Shown here one piece after another: positions 22,359 through 34,739 of a stretch of DNA of 64,000 nucleotides (position 1 is the stretch's first letter; each line of letters opens with the position of its first letter). Where the stretch lies: positions 32,220,906-32,284,905 of the forward strand of contig OY987264.1 in the NCBI GenBank assembly GCA_963920665.1, written 5' to 3'. The position numbers and the translations under genes were made by a program. The notes beneath the pieces were generated by a model. The model was not told where the DNA came from and ran no database searches. It was given only the letters and a program-made list of their open reading frames with translations. The stretch comes from Straminergon stramineum (taxonomy: Eukaryota > Streptophyta > Bryopsida > Hypnales > Calliergonaceae).

Positions 22359-22825
22359 CCCCTAAAGGACCGAGGCACATTTTTGACACAAATTGTGAAA
22401 AACTACCACTTTTTAGGGTAGTGAGAAAAAAATGAAAAAAAAAAGATTTTTTTCAAAATTTAACCATACAAATTTGTACTAGACTTCTATGGGAATGTGT
22501 AGAAAAAATTTCAGAAACTTTGACTGTACCGATTGAAAGATTATAATGTTTGAAGTTAGGAGAAAAAGTTTTTTTTCTACCTTGCCCAAAAGGGACAACA
22601 ATCTTTGGAGGTGTTTTGCACATGCTGCCTAAGCTGCCAGAAAAGTTTAGGGCAGCATAACTTTTGATCTGGGCACCCGATCGGAAAAAAAATTACATTC
22701 CCACTTAGGGGATACATGTTCACACCTTGTGTCAAAATTTGAAGGACATCCATTATAAAATGACTTCATACAAACCTACCCGAGATTACCTGCGTACATT
22801 CAACAGTCATTTGGTCCTTTAGGGG
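22359..22825. mobile_element. TTAA-flanked TIR element (best example)
   Basis: Perfect 13-bp TIR CCCCTAAAGGACC, with TTAA directly outside on both sides (22,355-22,358 and 22,826-22,829). The E-unit flank near 60,365-60,395 (AGTTATTAAGAATAAAAATA) shows the uninterrupted site with one TTAA. Length 467 bp, no transposase. The interior resembles the sequence right of the CCTAAAGGACCAA end at 63,113. Confidence 0.8.
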
Positions 22826-22829
22826 TTAA

Positions 22830-23876
22830 AATAAAAATATAATATGACTTCAATATAACTCAACAATTTGTAGAAAATATGTAGAAAATATTGGAAGAAA
22901 ATCATTCATTTTTAATATAACAAGAATCGTTTGGTTATTTATAAGTCACCTTTTGGCTCCAACAAGCTTGCATGTGGAAGCTATACATCTCAATTCAAAA
23001 GTACAGAATTCTAATTATATGTTTATAATTGTAATGATGACAATAACTAACAATAATAGTTCATAGTTTTTGGAACTTTTTCACATACAATGGTTCTCTA
23101 GGGTTATCAATGCACTTCAAAAATTGCCATCATTGATATTTTTTCAATAAAATTGGACAAGTAGTGGTATAAAAGAGCACTATGTGTAAATTTGAGTTTC
23201 AAAATTCATCAGTGAAGGATTCACCTACTAATAATTTAATTAATTTTGTAAATAAAATCATTTTTTTCACATTGACCAAATTTACAAAATTTTGTAGCAT
23301 GAAAGGATAAGAATATTTTTAGGAGCAAAAGGTTATTAAAACTTCATGAATTTCCTAAAAATTTTGAATGAAATATTTCTGATTGAAATACATAATTCAC
23401 TCCAAAATTTGCCAAAAAAATTCACATCTTCAACGAGGTGTAAAATTACTACCATTTATTAATTCAAAAAGTAAATAAATCTCATTCACCTACAATTTCT
23501 TTTATATAAATTTTGTATTTATCAAAAAATTGATTTTACTGATAAAATTTTAAAAAGGATTTTAATTTGATTCATAAATAATTGAAATATAGAGTTTATG
23601 CTTAGTGCATCAACAGCAAGTCCAGGTTTCATTCAAAGTTTCAAAATCCTCACCTATTTTAATCAAATTTTTCATTGCTTCAATGTCATTAAGGTAATCA
23701 AAACTTCCCAAAATGTGAGAATGCCCCGTAATGTGAAACTTAGAAGTAGAATTTAGGAAAGACTTTTATACAATTGAAAGTAGTAAACCTAACTCATAGA
23801 TCATATGGACATGCTTTGATCTGCCTCCAGAGCTCTCCATTGAGACCTTCTTCATGTCTATATTTGTGACTCTTTA
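22830..23876 (+). repeat. Unit flank, shared with other units
   Basis: Aligns with 45,540-45,960, with 60,380-60,670 plus 62,040-62,340, and in inverse with about 36,500-37,560. Shared landmarks include GGAAGAAAATCATTCATTTT, AAAAGAGCACT and GCATGAAAG. No coding sequence. Confidence 0.7.
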
Positions 23877-23880
23877 TTAA

Positions 23881-24103
23881 CCCTTAAATGTTGACACAGA
23901 CGTTTAGTGTCCGATGGATGACAAGGAATCTTTCAATCTAGGACATAATTGCAACTATTCATCCTTGGAATTTTGTGCAAAAAGGGGAGATCTTCTACAG
24001 TACTTTGACCTCCAATGTGAATTTTTTATTTTTTTGAAAGTAGATGATGTCACACAATTCCAAAAGGCATGATTTCCATGGTCACTATCCCACCCTTTAA
24101 GGG
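23881..24103. mobile_element. TTAA-flanked element, TGTTGACAC subfamily, copy 1
   Basis: Ends CCCTTAAA and TTTAAGGG, flanked by TTAA at 23,877-23,880 and 24,104-24,107. The left 50 bases (with TGTTGACAC, GACGTTT, GTGTCCGATGGATGACAA) match the element at 41,295-41,675. Length 223 bp, non-coding. Confidence 0.7.
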
Positions 24104-24175
24104 TTAATTCATATTGTAGTAGGTTTCAAGCTATTGAACAGACTTGATCTACAAATAAGCTAATCCAAACATATA

Positions 24176-24752
24176 CTCCCTCTATCCCACTAAAAACCTC
24201 CAAATTAGGTACAATTATTGTCCCACTAAAAAAAGCTCGGTTTCTTGCCATTTCGATAGTTGAGTAATTGTTCACCATGTTGAACATCCTCATGGGGCAA
24301 GTGAAACAATCTTAGAGCATTCCTTTGGCCTAGCAAGTTTGGCCTAGCCCATATGAGGCACCTTATATTTGTTGTTTCCTTAGACAATAGTATTGACGAT
24401 GCATTTAGTGACCACTTAGGCACTATGAAAATTTGATGATAAAGTGGGCCAAATTTCCTTGTTGCAGATATTTAGATTGGGGATCATGTTTCTAGAACCC
24501 CATTGTTGCCTCCACCCTTTAAATCATCTCAAATGATAGAGCTAGCAGCAATCACAAACTATGCTCAAATATCATACTTTTCACATGGATTTTGGGTGCC
24601 TAAACAATAATACCTAAGTTGGAGATTTTGCATAGATCTTAAGGATGGGTTACTGATTCTTGAATGCATGTATTCCTGGCACTGTAACTAAAAATACAGT
24701 TAATCCCTCAAGGGGAAGGTTTTTGGAGGCGTTTAGTGGGACAGAGAGGGAG
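24176..24752. mobile_element. Stowaway-like (Tc1/mariner) MITE
   Basis: Left end CTCCCTCTATCCCACTAAAA, right end its inverse with small changes (inverse CTCCCTCTCTGTCCCACTAA), both flanked by TA. CTCCCTC..TCCCA ends with a TA duplication define Stowaway elements. At 577 bp it is long for the class. A 65-residue minus-strand frame inside shows no transposase signature. Confidence 0.75.
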
Positions 24753-25098
24753 TATAACTTAGTTCGTGGTTTGAATTTCACAAAGAAGACAATGTTACCT
24801 AACAGTAATTAAAAGTACTGGGCAAATAGTCCATGTGCCTGAGCAAATTGTTGTTTGATGTTTAAAATTTTGATGTTTGGACATTTCGGGAGTTTCGGAC
24901 ATGAAGTTGTAGTTGTGGACATTCCACATCCCCGGCAAGAGAAAGTGGAAGTTCGTAGCTACAGTAGGCAAGCTCGCCAGGAAATGGAAGTTCATAGCTG
25001 CATAGCCAATGCTCGGCATACAGTGAGTACCAAGCTTCTCCGTCTTTGGCTTATTTGGGGAGGCCATGAGGATCTAATTTTAACTTCTGAACCCTTAA

Positions 25099-25742
25099 CC
25101 CTGAAATCCCCCGAGGCACTAAATTTTGGTGCACGTCGACAAAACTTTGAAGTTAAATAAAAGCTAACCAATTTTCTTTGGGTGGGTAAGTTTGTATTTC
25201 TAGAATATTCTTTTTAAAGTCCAATTTTTGGCATCAAAAATCTGATTTTGAAAAATGAATGATTTTGATTTTTCAATTCATGATTTTGGGCATAGGTGTT
25301 CATTGCAAATCTTGATTATCTAGTGTTGAGGGCCCTTGGAAATGAGCCTCAAATACACTAGATCTCAAAGAAAAAATCACAATAGAAATTCATTTAAAAA
25401 AATTGTAGAGAAGATTTTGCCAAGCCATAAATTGGTTGAGTTTATGCCCTCTAACCTCATATGTTTTTGGTGACCGAACTTTTAGATTTGACATGTAAAA
25501 AGAGAATTGAAAGACTTCAAATCACTTTTGCAGTTTTAACACCTTCATGATCAAATATTATAATCTTTCAAACCATAAATGATATTGATGTGTTTTCTTT
25601 TCCTTTGTGATCTCTAACATGTCTAGTTTGAATTTGTAGAGTTACAATTCAAAAAAATGATACAACTCATCAAAATGTTGTCTTTTTGTTCAATTTAGAG
25701 CAAATTCCTAAAATCTCATAAAAGGCCTTAGGCATTTAGGGG
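25099..25742. mobile_element. Candidate TTAA-flanked element
   Basis: TTAA at 25,095-25,098 before CCCTGAAATCC and at 25,743-25,746 after GGCATTTAGGGG. The ends are imperfect inverses (inverse right end CCCCTAAATGCC). Length 644 bp. The small frames near its left end (24,795-25,160) show no recognisable domain. Confidence 0.45.
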
Positions 25743-25778
25743 TTAAAGGTTTGTGGGGAATTGTGTGCATTGTATACA

Positions 25779-25929
25779 GTAATTAACCCATTACAACCCA
25801 AATGGGAGCGAGTCCATTGTGGGCAAAAATAATTTTGTGGTGTACATTCAAGCTGTGAAATGTACACCACTAGTATAATTTTGCCCACAATGGGCACCCT
25901 CCCATTTGGCATGTAATGGGCTCAATTAC
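25779..25929. repeat. Long near-perfect hairpin (foldback element)
   Basis: Two arms of about 70 bases with few mismatches, separated by a loop of about 9 bases around 25,849-25,857. Arm landmarks: AACCCATTACA with inverse TGTAATGGGCT, CAAATGGGAG with CTCCCATTTG, CCATTGTGGGCAAAA with TTTTGCCCACAATGG, and TGGTGTACATT with AATGTACACCA. Such a structure could be a very short MITE or a source of hairpin RNA if transcribed. Confidence 0.8.
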
Positions 25930-26759
25930 TTGAGTTAGTATTTGATTCGATTTGTAGAATATGAATTACGACTAAAATATTTGGCAAGACATGCACCATT
26001 TGAGTGGTATTTCAACAATTAGCATCATTCATTTGGATCTCTTTTAATGGCATCCCAACCTTATCATGTTCAAATAAAATACCATACACATAGAATATGC
26101 GATCATTTGATATTTTTTCAAGACATGTAAGGAGGTGTAATAATGATCCAAATCAAGCTTGCCATGTCTTAGTAAATCCGACACAACATGAATACAAGCT
26201 TTTGCCACTACTCTACACCTCAATTCATGCACCTTCTATCTCTAATACATAAACAACACCATGTTGCATTCGTAACTAGGCTTCCTAGACCATTTAATGG
26301 TTAATTTTAGTTGATGAGTATTGCCAATATGTGACATACTTTGTCATAGTCCCCTTTGCAAGATCAACCCTTTAACTCTTAAAGAACAAATCTGAATTTC
26401 ACATAGTTTTTTATTTTAGTGCTTTGGAGCTTGACTAAGAAAAATGTAGTTCAAAGAATCTACTTTTCCTTCCTTTTTTTCCCAAAATTATAAATTTGTA
26501 ATTTTGTGACACTTTGAAGGCAATATCTCCAAAGTTTAAAAAACACCACTTCTAAACTTTTCTATCAAATTTTTCACATTGTGAGTTGAAGGAGTACACG
26601 AGCTACACCATGGTGTTTGTTACTATCATTACCAATTTTCATTAAAAAAATTATACTATTTTAGTGTTTTATAGTTATGTGAAATTTCAAAACAACATCA
26701 AATTATTATACTACTATTCATTTAGAAACAAAATCTCATAATCACAATTGCAAACTACT

Positions 26760-27209
26760 ATGCAATCCTTAAATTTTGGAATTACACAAAGTTTTCAAGT
26801 TGTGTAGAAAGACTAGAAACTAGAGTTCAAAACTCCAATTCATGAAATTTGTATTAAATTTTTTTGGGAGAAATCAAGTTTCATAACCCAAAACTCAAAT
26901 TAAAGAGCTAGAATATACCACACATATATTGTTTACATTGTTATTAATCCTAATGATACAAATAAAATGAAATCAATATGACTTTAATATAACTAAATGA
27001 TGATTGGCTACTAACCCTAAATAGACTTACAAAATGATTAGGATTTTTGTTTAATTTTTTACACACAAAACACCCTAGGAAATAACCTTTAATTTATATT
27101 TTCAAATTTTCACTATTACATCAATGAATAATTGATTCATAAAATGTTCATATTTTCATATTGTAAATAGTTGATTTTTCTATGGATGTAGATTATTTTA
27201 GAATTTTTG
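26760..27209 (+). repeat. Unit flank, shared with other units
   Basis: Aligns with 1,790-2,000 and with 46,700-46,880. It ends with AATTTTTG, the target duplicated by the next element. Non-coding. Confidence 0.65.
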
Positions 27210-28137
27210 CCCTGGGAGATTACTCTTGAGTTTTAGAAAACTACATGAATTAAAAGATAGGGGCCATTTAATTCAAAGGGGGGAAATTTTATATAATATG
27301 TAGAGCTATTATAGGGTCCATGAAATTCTACATACTCTACTATACATAAATTAGGCTACATAAAACATCATGTAGTAGGAATTTTTATTAATAAGTTAGC
27401 TTGAACAAATAAGGGCCATGCAAATTTTTCGTAGTATTGTAAGTATAAATAAGGATAAATAGTTTCATGTGGATGATAAATTGAACACAATCAAGAAAAT
27501 TTACAATGAAGGGTAGTTGATAAAAATTGTGCCACAATACTAATAGTGTATATATCAAAAAAATTAAGTGTAAATGTAAAACATTGACCACAAATGGCAA
27601 GAATTATCACATTGCACAAATATGGAGGTTTACCTTAGTGGATTAAATTGTACAATACGAGGATAGAGTTTATAGTTCATTTAACTTCAATCTTTGAAGT
27701 TGTATGTATTAAACACACTTAATCATATTGAATAGGATGTTCATAGCTAATTCAGTGGGGATTCTAAATTGTTCAATGGTAAATTTGTTATTGAAAACTA
27801 TCACTTGTTCAATGACACTTGAATTGATTGATTGTTGTTGGTTTCATAGTGTATCTGTAGTCTATATATGCATGTAGTAGAGGTAAGGGAAAATTTGTAA
27901 AGAAGGGTGGTAGTTGGAAAAATTTAGACGCTTAAATATTATATGTAAGATAGCCCCATTTAAAAAATTGAATGAATGAATTTACAAGAAAATGTAGGGT
28001 ACTAGAAATACACTCTTGTAGCTTTTTATGTAAAAATACAGTCATCTTAAATGCAATAATGAAGGTGAATAGCCCCACATCAAACACCCTCTTAACTCAA
28101 GTGTATACCTTAAATTACAAGGAGTGATCTCCCTGGG
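27210..28137. mobile_element. hAT-like TIR element with perfect 8-bp target duplication
   Basis: Ends are CCCTGGGAGATTACTC and its inverse (CCCAGGGAGATCACTC), 14 of 16 matching. AATTTTTG stands directly on both sides (27,202-27,209 and 28,138-28,145). The D unit near 46,868-46,882 (AAAAATTTGGTGTAAAATGA) is the empty site. An 8-bp duplication points to hAT. Length 928 bp, no transposase frame; the 70-residue minus-strand frame inside is not supported. Confidence 0.8.
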
Positions 28138-28239
28138 AATTTTTGGTGTAAAAAATGAATTTATTTTGAGCTTTTGAAGTTTATTGTGTACAAAAACCAT
28201 AGTGCTTATAAATTACATTAGAGTAATATGGGATTTGTA

Positions 28240-30450
28240 GACATACTTTTTGAGTTATTTCTTAAAGATTTTGAAAGTAAAAGACTAATGGACTAGTTGG
28301 GATAGCTTTACAACTAATTAGAAAGTGAATTAGGTCAAATAGACATACAAATATGAAAAGGACCATTAGATAGCCGGATGAGGAGTTAGGATTAACTAGA
28401 GAACAAAATAGTTAGACAAATAGACATTGTAGTTAAATTGAGAGTTAGTTACGGCCAAGAAGGTATAAGACTAATTGATTGTGATTTTTATCACTCTCTT
28501 TCTCGGCGTTTGCAGTGATTGCTCACCTTGTCTAATGTACTTGTGCATTCCTTCAATTTTAATGGAAATTTGTCTATTCGTCTATTTGATTGTGTAGATA
28601 GGGATTGGCTTGTCGTACTTTTGTTTGTTTAATTGCTAGTGATTGGTGTTCTAGATATTCTTCAACTTAGTTAGGGATTGGCGGTTGTTTTGTATTCTGT
28701 TGTTTGTCGAATAGTCGAGAATTGTGAGTTTGGTCAAATGGTCTTTTCTCATTGTGAGAAGCTAAGATCTTAAGGAGTGCATTAATTTCTTGATTGAGTT
28801 ATTGATTGGCTTAATTTTGTCCGAATTTCTTAATTGTCAAATTGTCATGCTCTGTTAGGTGAAGCAAGTAGCTTCTTGTGTATATAATACAAGTTGTCAA
28901 CTAGCCAGGGATTGATATTGTTCATTCTTTTGTTTTAGTCAAATAGTCTTGTTGTGAGAGCATTGTTGAGTAAAAACTCGTAAACTTAATAATGTCTTAC
29001 TAAAGCCAATGATTGGCTTGGTCATATTATAATTTATATATTGTCTAATTGTCTGTGAAAGAAGGTAATCAAAATTACCAGTGATTGGTATCACTTAACA
29101 TTTGAAATTTAGATCAGTTAGACAATCAAGAGAGCTATAGAAGAAGAATAGTCTATGAAGTTTTATAAACATTGAGCACCCGGTAATTGGGTGTTAGGTA
29201 AGACAATTTGATAATGTGTATGTAGGCAGTTGTAGCCGGTGGAAATAGCTATGTGTATGGACTGATTTAAAAAGTCAATTAGACAGTGAGTGTAATGGGA
29301 ATTAGTAGCCAATGATTGGGAGAAATTTTCCGAATTAATTAGTCTAATTGTCAACATGTATGAATGTATCAAATTGGTTGTTGTTGTTGTCCAATTGTTT
29401 GTGAAAGATAATTTTAAGTTAAGAAATTAACCAATGATGTGGTTATGTGATTTACAATTATGTGAACAATGGACAAATTGACATGCAAATGAGGAGACCA
29501 AGTACTTTGGTGTTATTTGGCAAATTGACTTAAGTATATTTGATTGTTTATTTGTTGGTTGTTGGTAGTTGAGATGTCAATTAATTAGTTTGATATAGTG
29601 CAAGTGATAGAATATTGCTTAAGTTTGGATTAACAATTTGGAATTAAAGTAGGAGTGGCCAATTGACAATTAGAGTATATAGGAGCTGAGTACTGGACAA
29701 TTTGACATTAATTATGAGCAATTAAGAATAGTTTATAGCTTTTCCACAATATTAGTTATTATTTAAGTACCCAAACTAATTGACGGAATAACAAATTTAT
29801 ACAAACTGTGAGAGTCTAACTTGTTGTAAAATGGACCAATTGACTTGTTGTTGGTTGCGGATGGAGCTGGAGAAAGAAAGAAGTTGTGACTAATTGACTA
29901 GAGTATAATTCACAAGAATGAACCTTAACTTTTGCATACTTTGCACAACTGAGACAAATTGACTTTACAAAGTCGTGATTTTGCATAATTGCATTTGTAG
30001 TAATTGGGTTAATTAATTAGAGATTGGACCAATTGGCAATGGATTAAATTGAAGAAGTAATTCAAGAATTGCAATTGTATGTATGTGGCAATATTTATAT
30101 ATTATATGTGGGATGATTAAGTCAGTAAAACAGGAGCCATGACTATTTGACATACCTTTGACAAATTGACATTAGAATTCTAGTATGGGACTCTGATGTC
30201 ATGTCGTGTGTTTGCATCCATGAGAATTGGACTGAAACTAAAATAGGCTAGAAATTAATTACACATTCCTTGAACCAATTAATGAAATTCATCTTTTAAT
30301 TCTTTAATTATTAAAGTGAGTGAGTATCTTACGTTAAAAGTGACCTTGGATACAAAACAATAGACTAATTGACCTTTCCCAAATGAGAAAACCACCACTA
30401 GGGGATTCCTTGGGTTTGGTTTCCCAAGCTTTTCCCACACTATAGGATTC
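28240..30450. repeat. 2.2-kb insertion rich in a short CAATTGAC-like motif
   Basis: The flanks 28,138-28,240 and 30,455-30,640 align with adjacent sequence at about 46,870-47,150, so about 2.2 kb is extra here. Inside, short runs such as CTAATTGAC, CCAATTGAC, CAAATTGACTT and GTCTAATTGTC recur roughly every 40-100 bases. No coding frame of note, and no clear terminal inverted repeat. The texture recalls the inside of 2,318-4,018, largely on the other strand. Confidence 0.5.
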
Positions 30451-30454
30451 CTAT

Positions 30455-31620
30455 AAAAATTACAAGTTTAGATGTACTAACATTATATTCTAATTTAAAT
30501 TTGATAAATCATTTTTAATGAAAGAGAATACAATTGAAAATGTATAATGTGGTGTAATCTAGATATTCATCCCTAAAATTCCAAATGTCCCCTTAGAAGA
30601 CACTTGGAGGTTTGGGAAACAAATTTCCATCAGTGCTTGTAAGCTTGCAAACATTATGCCACTTGGAGTAAGAATAGTCCAATTTGGGTAGCAATAAATG
30701 ACAAATACTTGAAATAAAAGATTTCAAACATTTCTTTTTTATAGATTTTATTTTGTCTATGTAAATACTCTTAGTTCATTCTTTTTGGACTAGTATCGAA
30801 AAAGTTACAAAACATCTTTTATTTGCAAGCAATCTTCGTAGAAAAATGATGTACTGAATTTTTTTTTTTAACTCAATTTTCATAATTTTCCCAAAACTAA
30901 ATTCCACAGGGATTTGTTCACTTGCCTAAACTATCTCTCATTCTCATAGTTGGAATTGTTTACTTCAATTCCATCTTAAAAATATTAATGATTTAGTTTT
31001 TGCTTCTATTTAATAACCAATTAAAGATTAAAACTTAGTTTGTTTCTTGAATATATTTTTTTGAGACTCTCAATTCAATTCTTCAACATAAAAACATTTG
31101 AATTCAAAATCTAAAGTACAAAAATTGTAAGTTAAAAGGATTCAAACTTCGAAGTCTTATAGTCTTGTATGGCAAGGTGCAAAGAAAATTGTTTTTTCAC
31201 TTTAAACCCATACATTTTACAATCTATATGATAAAAGTTTATGAAACCTCTTCCTCACGTTCCCATACTAGTCTATTGCAAGATCTTGTAGTAAGATGTG
31301 CAACAAAAACATGATTTTCAAAATTTTGCTTTTTGTAATAGATATGACAATTTTGAGTGGTTTTAGACAAAAGAAACACTTTGGGACTTGAGGGGCTAAC
31401 ATTTGGGAGCTTTTGATTGCAATAATTCATTGATTTTTTGGACTTTTTTCAAAATATTATATGGAATACTATCAAATTTTATTTTGCAAGTTTTCATTTA
31501 AAATTTTTTTAATCAAATACCAAAAATGAATACTTCCAAAGTTACAATCAAGTTTGACCAAGACGCATTCAATTCTTCATTGCAAGGATGTGCAAGAGTG
31601 ATAGGTCAATATTGGGATCT
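30455..31620 (+). repeat. Unit flank before gene B
   Basis: Aligns with 47,000-48,100 and partly with 54,600-54,870. Landmarks: AGACACTTGGAGGTTT, GGCAAGGTGCAAAGAAAATTG and AAACACTTTGGGACTTGAGG. Near 31,530-31,600 it also matches the block at about 41,150-41,210. Non-coding. Confidence 0.65.
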
Positions 31621-32060
31621 CTCTAAGGTAGTCTGCCTACAAGTGTGAGTCAGAGGGGGACAAAATTTTGCAGTGTTCTTCTTTAATTTTACTTTGGGGA
31701 GAATGCAAGAACTTCTTGAATAAGCAAAATAATATGCGAAAGTTGAACTTGTATACATTTCATAATCTGAATTGAGAAATATTTGGAGCAGAGACCTGTA
31801 ATCAGACTAGACGAAGTCATAAAATACAAAATTAACCAACTACTAGTCTACAAGATAGAGGACAAATTTTTCATTCATCCCCGAGCGAAGAGGAAATGTC
31901 ATTAATAAGCGAGGCGGAAATTTCCGGGAAGGACAAGGAATTGTCTCCAGTTATCTTCGCAATCAAAGGACCTCAGGGATGATTCCTCTCATTAGCAGTT
32001 CGCCACCCGCTGGACGTGAGGAGGGTCGGGGTGTACCGACGACAGGACATAAGGGGTTCT
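31621..32060 (+). other. GC-richer region upstream of gene B
   Basis: Expected promoter region. The place that carries TATATAAGAGCC in A and D reads ACATAAGGGGTTCTG here (near 32,048), so the TATA box appears eroded. No other element is recognised. Confidence 0.4.
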
Positions 32061-32195
32061 GTCCGGCACGACCACTGGACGGGCCGCCAAGCAGCACTAA
32101 CTTACATCATTCCTCCACTCTTCCTCATAACCTGCAATACTCCCTCGTTGTCGCAGTGTATCTTCTTTCGCAGCTCCGGTGTTAACTTAGTCCAC

Positions 32196-32222
32196 ATGCT
32201 TGCCGTTCAGCACCTGAGGTAG
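32196..32222 (+). CDS. Conserved upstream ORF of gene B (MLAVQHLR)
   Basis: Same 8-codon length, ATG and TAG positions as in genes A and D, with changes at codons 4, 6 and 8. It lies in the leader, about 375 bases before the main ATG. Confidence 0.45.
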   Translation: MLAVQHLR

Positions 32223-32570
32223 CTACTTTAGTGAACCGGGAACTACGAACTCAAGGCCGAGCTTTCATGCTTGGCACCCCTGAGTATTGGTAGTTACCCA
32301 CTTCCGGTACTGTTAGTTTCTTTCCCTTCTGATCCGGAATTGAAATGCTCTATAATTTGTACTGCTCTGTATGGTTTGCCCGAGAGATTCACCGTCTTCA
32401 ATTCGTGGCGACATTTTCGTAATTACAGCTTCAATGTTTTCTCAATTATCTTGTCCTGTGTGATGCCACTTCTTAATCTGCGTGCTGATTCTCACTGCAC
32501 GCCTTGATTTATTGTGCGCAGATCAAGCTGGCACGGCTCGTATTACATTGTGCACTGGTTGATAGACGCG

Positions 32571-34256
32571 ATGGGAGCCAGCTTTTGGGATCAAGTGGGG
32601 CTGCCGCTGTTGATTGGCCTTGCCATTCAAATTGCAGTCGCTGCTCTCTGTTTCCTGAGCGTTCGAATTTGCAACTGCTTTGTGAGACGGATCAATACAG
32701 GGACAGCAGGTGTGATGCCTTCGATCCTTTCTGAATTTCAATTCTTCCTTAAATCGTAGAATTGCTATTAGCGTACTGCTCGGCGACTCCATCTTAGAAA
32801 GTGCTTCTCTCGAGTGGACTTGAAAGATTGGACTTGAAAGATTGGACTCGAAAACTACGAGCATCTAAATCTGGCTGCTCTGTCTTTCTCTGTGCAAAAT
32901 GGTGACATGTTTATCTTCCTTCTTGCACAGTTGGGGACAGTGCTCACGACCAGCCCCTCCCGGAGAGTGACGCTGCTGCTCATGCAAACGGTATGCCTGA
33001 TGTGGAAACGGGGAACGGCTATGGCGCTGCTGAAGGTGAGATTTGTTCTTGCTCCTTTGGGGTCCAGGATTTGTGAACTTCTTATCAATTCTATGAACTT
33101 GAACATTGAATGGTGATAATAAGGTAATCACTCAGGGAAATATGAGATTTGCTAAGGTTGTTTCCTTATTACTGATGCTGGTGAAAGCAAATAATTATAT
33201 ACTAGTGATTTGATGTCTGAGTGTTCGTCTCTAAGAGAGGGGAACCTTAATTCAGTGATTCTTTCTCGTGGGCTTTGAGAAATTGATAACTTTACTGCTA
33301 CTAGCGAAACAGGGGAAGATCAAGACCGAGGAGACAAACCTGGAGAAGAGTGTTGGAGTGTGTGAGGCTTAATATTGATCGTGTTTTTCCATTCGCAACC
33401 TGGTGCATTTGCTTGACTTCTTCATTTTTTGATGCACAGGTGGAGAGTCCACGACTGAGCCTGAATTGGATCTGCGAATTGTGAATGGAGGAGAAGGTGA
33501 GAAATCTTGCACGGACGATAAACTTTACGTCCGTTCTTCACCGCGATCATTTCTTTGTGAATACCTGTAGACTCTGTTTTTGAAAAGCATTTGAGGGCTG
33601 AATCATGTGCTGAATTTGAACATCCTCCATTCGTCAATGGATTTAGAACTTTGGGGCATTTGATTTCTTCCGGTTGCGATTGGCTTCCTTCGGAACGTAA
33701 TATCATATAGCTTGTGTGCACCTTCGCACCAGTGCTATCCGTGGACTGACATCCACATTTCTATCTTTTTCTGAATTACTAAGATTCACGCTACCCAAGA
33801 GACTTGATCTACAAATTTCCAAACCTCAGATTGTTTATGAGTTTCACAAGACTATTTTACAATGAAACCGCTTGAGTATGCTGCATTTGTTTAAGATACG
33901 TACTAAGTCAGGCTACGTCTGCGAACTGCAGTAGGTGGTTTTGATTTTGACGGTTGGATATGGTTTGCAGCCCCGACGACCCAGGTCACTAGAGACGCAG
34001 CAACAGGAGCTCTTGCGCGGCCTGTTGAAATGGACGTTCCTCATTCCCAGCAAGAGGAAGTGAGTTCATGGTCTTGCAGGAATGTCAGCTGTGTGGTCAA
34101 ATGAATGTTCCATCCCCTTCAATCTCTGTCATGTGAATTTCAGGTAGGATGGTAAAATTCTATTCTCGGAGCTCAATTCTCAAGATTTTGTTGATGATGA
34201 TGTGAAAGACTAAGTGATGTCATCATTGAATTATGTGTTTGCAGGCTGCTGAATGA
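32571..34256 (+). CDS. Gene B: small single-pass membrane protein (cleanest copy)
   Basis: Coding exons 32,571-32,709, 32,931-33,035, 33,440-33,496, 33,971-34,059 and 34,245-34,256 give 133 residues with GT/AG at every junction. Phases are 1, 1, 1, then 0. N-terminus MGASFWDQVG, helix at about residues 9-31, then the basic turn RICNCFVRR. The tail is acidic (ESDAAAH, PDVETGNGYGAAEG, GGESTTEPELDLRIVNGGEG) and ends VEMDVPHSQQEEAAE. No stop or shift was found, so of the four copies this has the best claim to encode the ancestral form. Its TATA box, however, is not evident. A longer in-frame read upstream of the ATG exists but is not kept in D or E. No known family recognised. Confidence 0.7.
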
Positions 34257-34739
34257 AGCGCCTGCTGAGAAAGGTTGTTCATGTTGGCCATGATTGTTGC
34301 AATGCTCGAGAAGTGTTATATGGAGGCACTTCGATCATCTTTCTACTCAAGGGTGCTGATCTACCCGGATGATCCCACTTCCTTTAGCTATGCTGTCTTT
34401 CCTTGAAGGATTGACCATGTGAGAAAGAGAAGAACTCCATCCCATTAGGGGTTATGAGTTTTTAGAATAAATGCAGAGATTGTTCAGTGACACTTATGCT
34501 ACGTACCTTCAGTGGAAGGGAGACTCTTTTCTAAGTTTTTTAATACTGAGTTTTATATTTAGGGGTAGTGAAGGGAGGAGGGACAGGTGTATGGGTTGGT
34601 GAGAAGGGGGGTGGATGATGTTGGCAATGGGGGGATGGTCATAGTCCAGGGCAGGGAAAGATGGTAGTACTTGGTTGTTTTCTATTTTACATTTGTAGAG
34701 CAAATTGTATGTGGCAGAGTTGATGCAATGTTGTTTATG

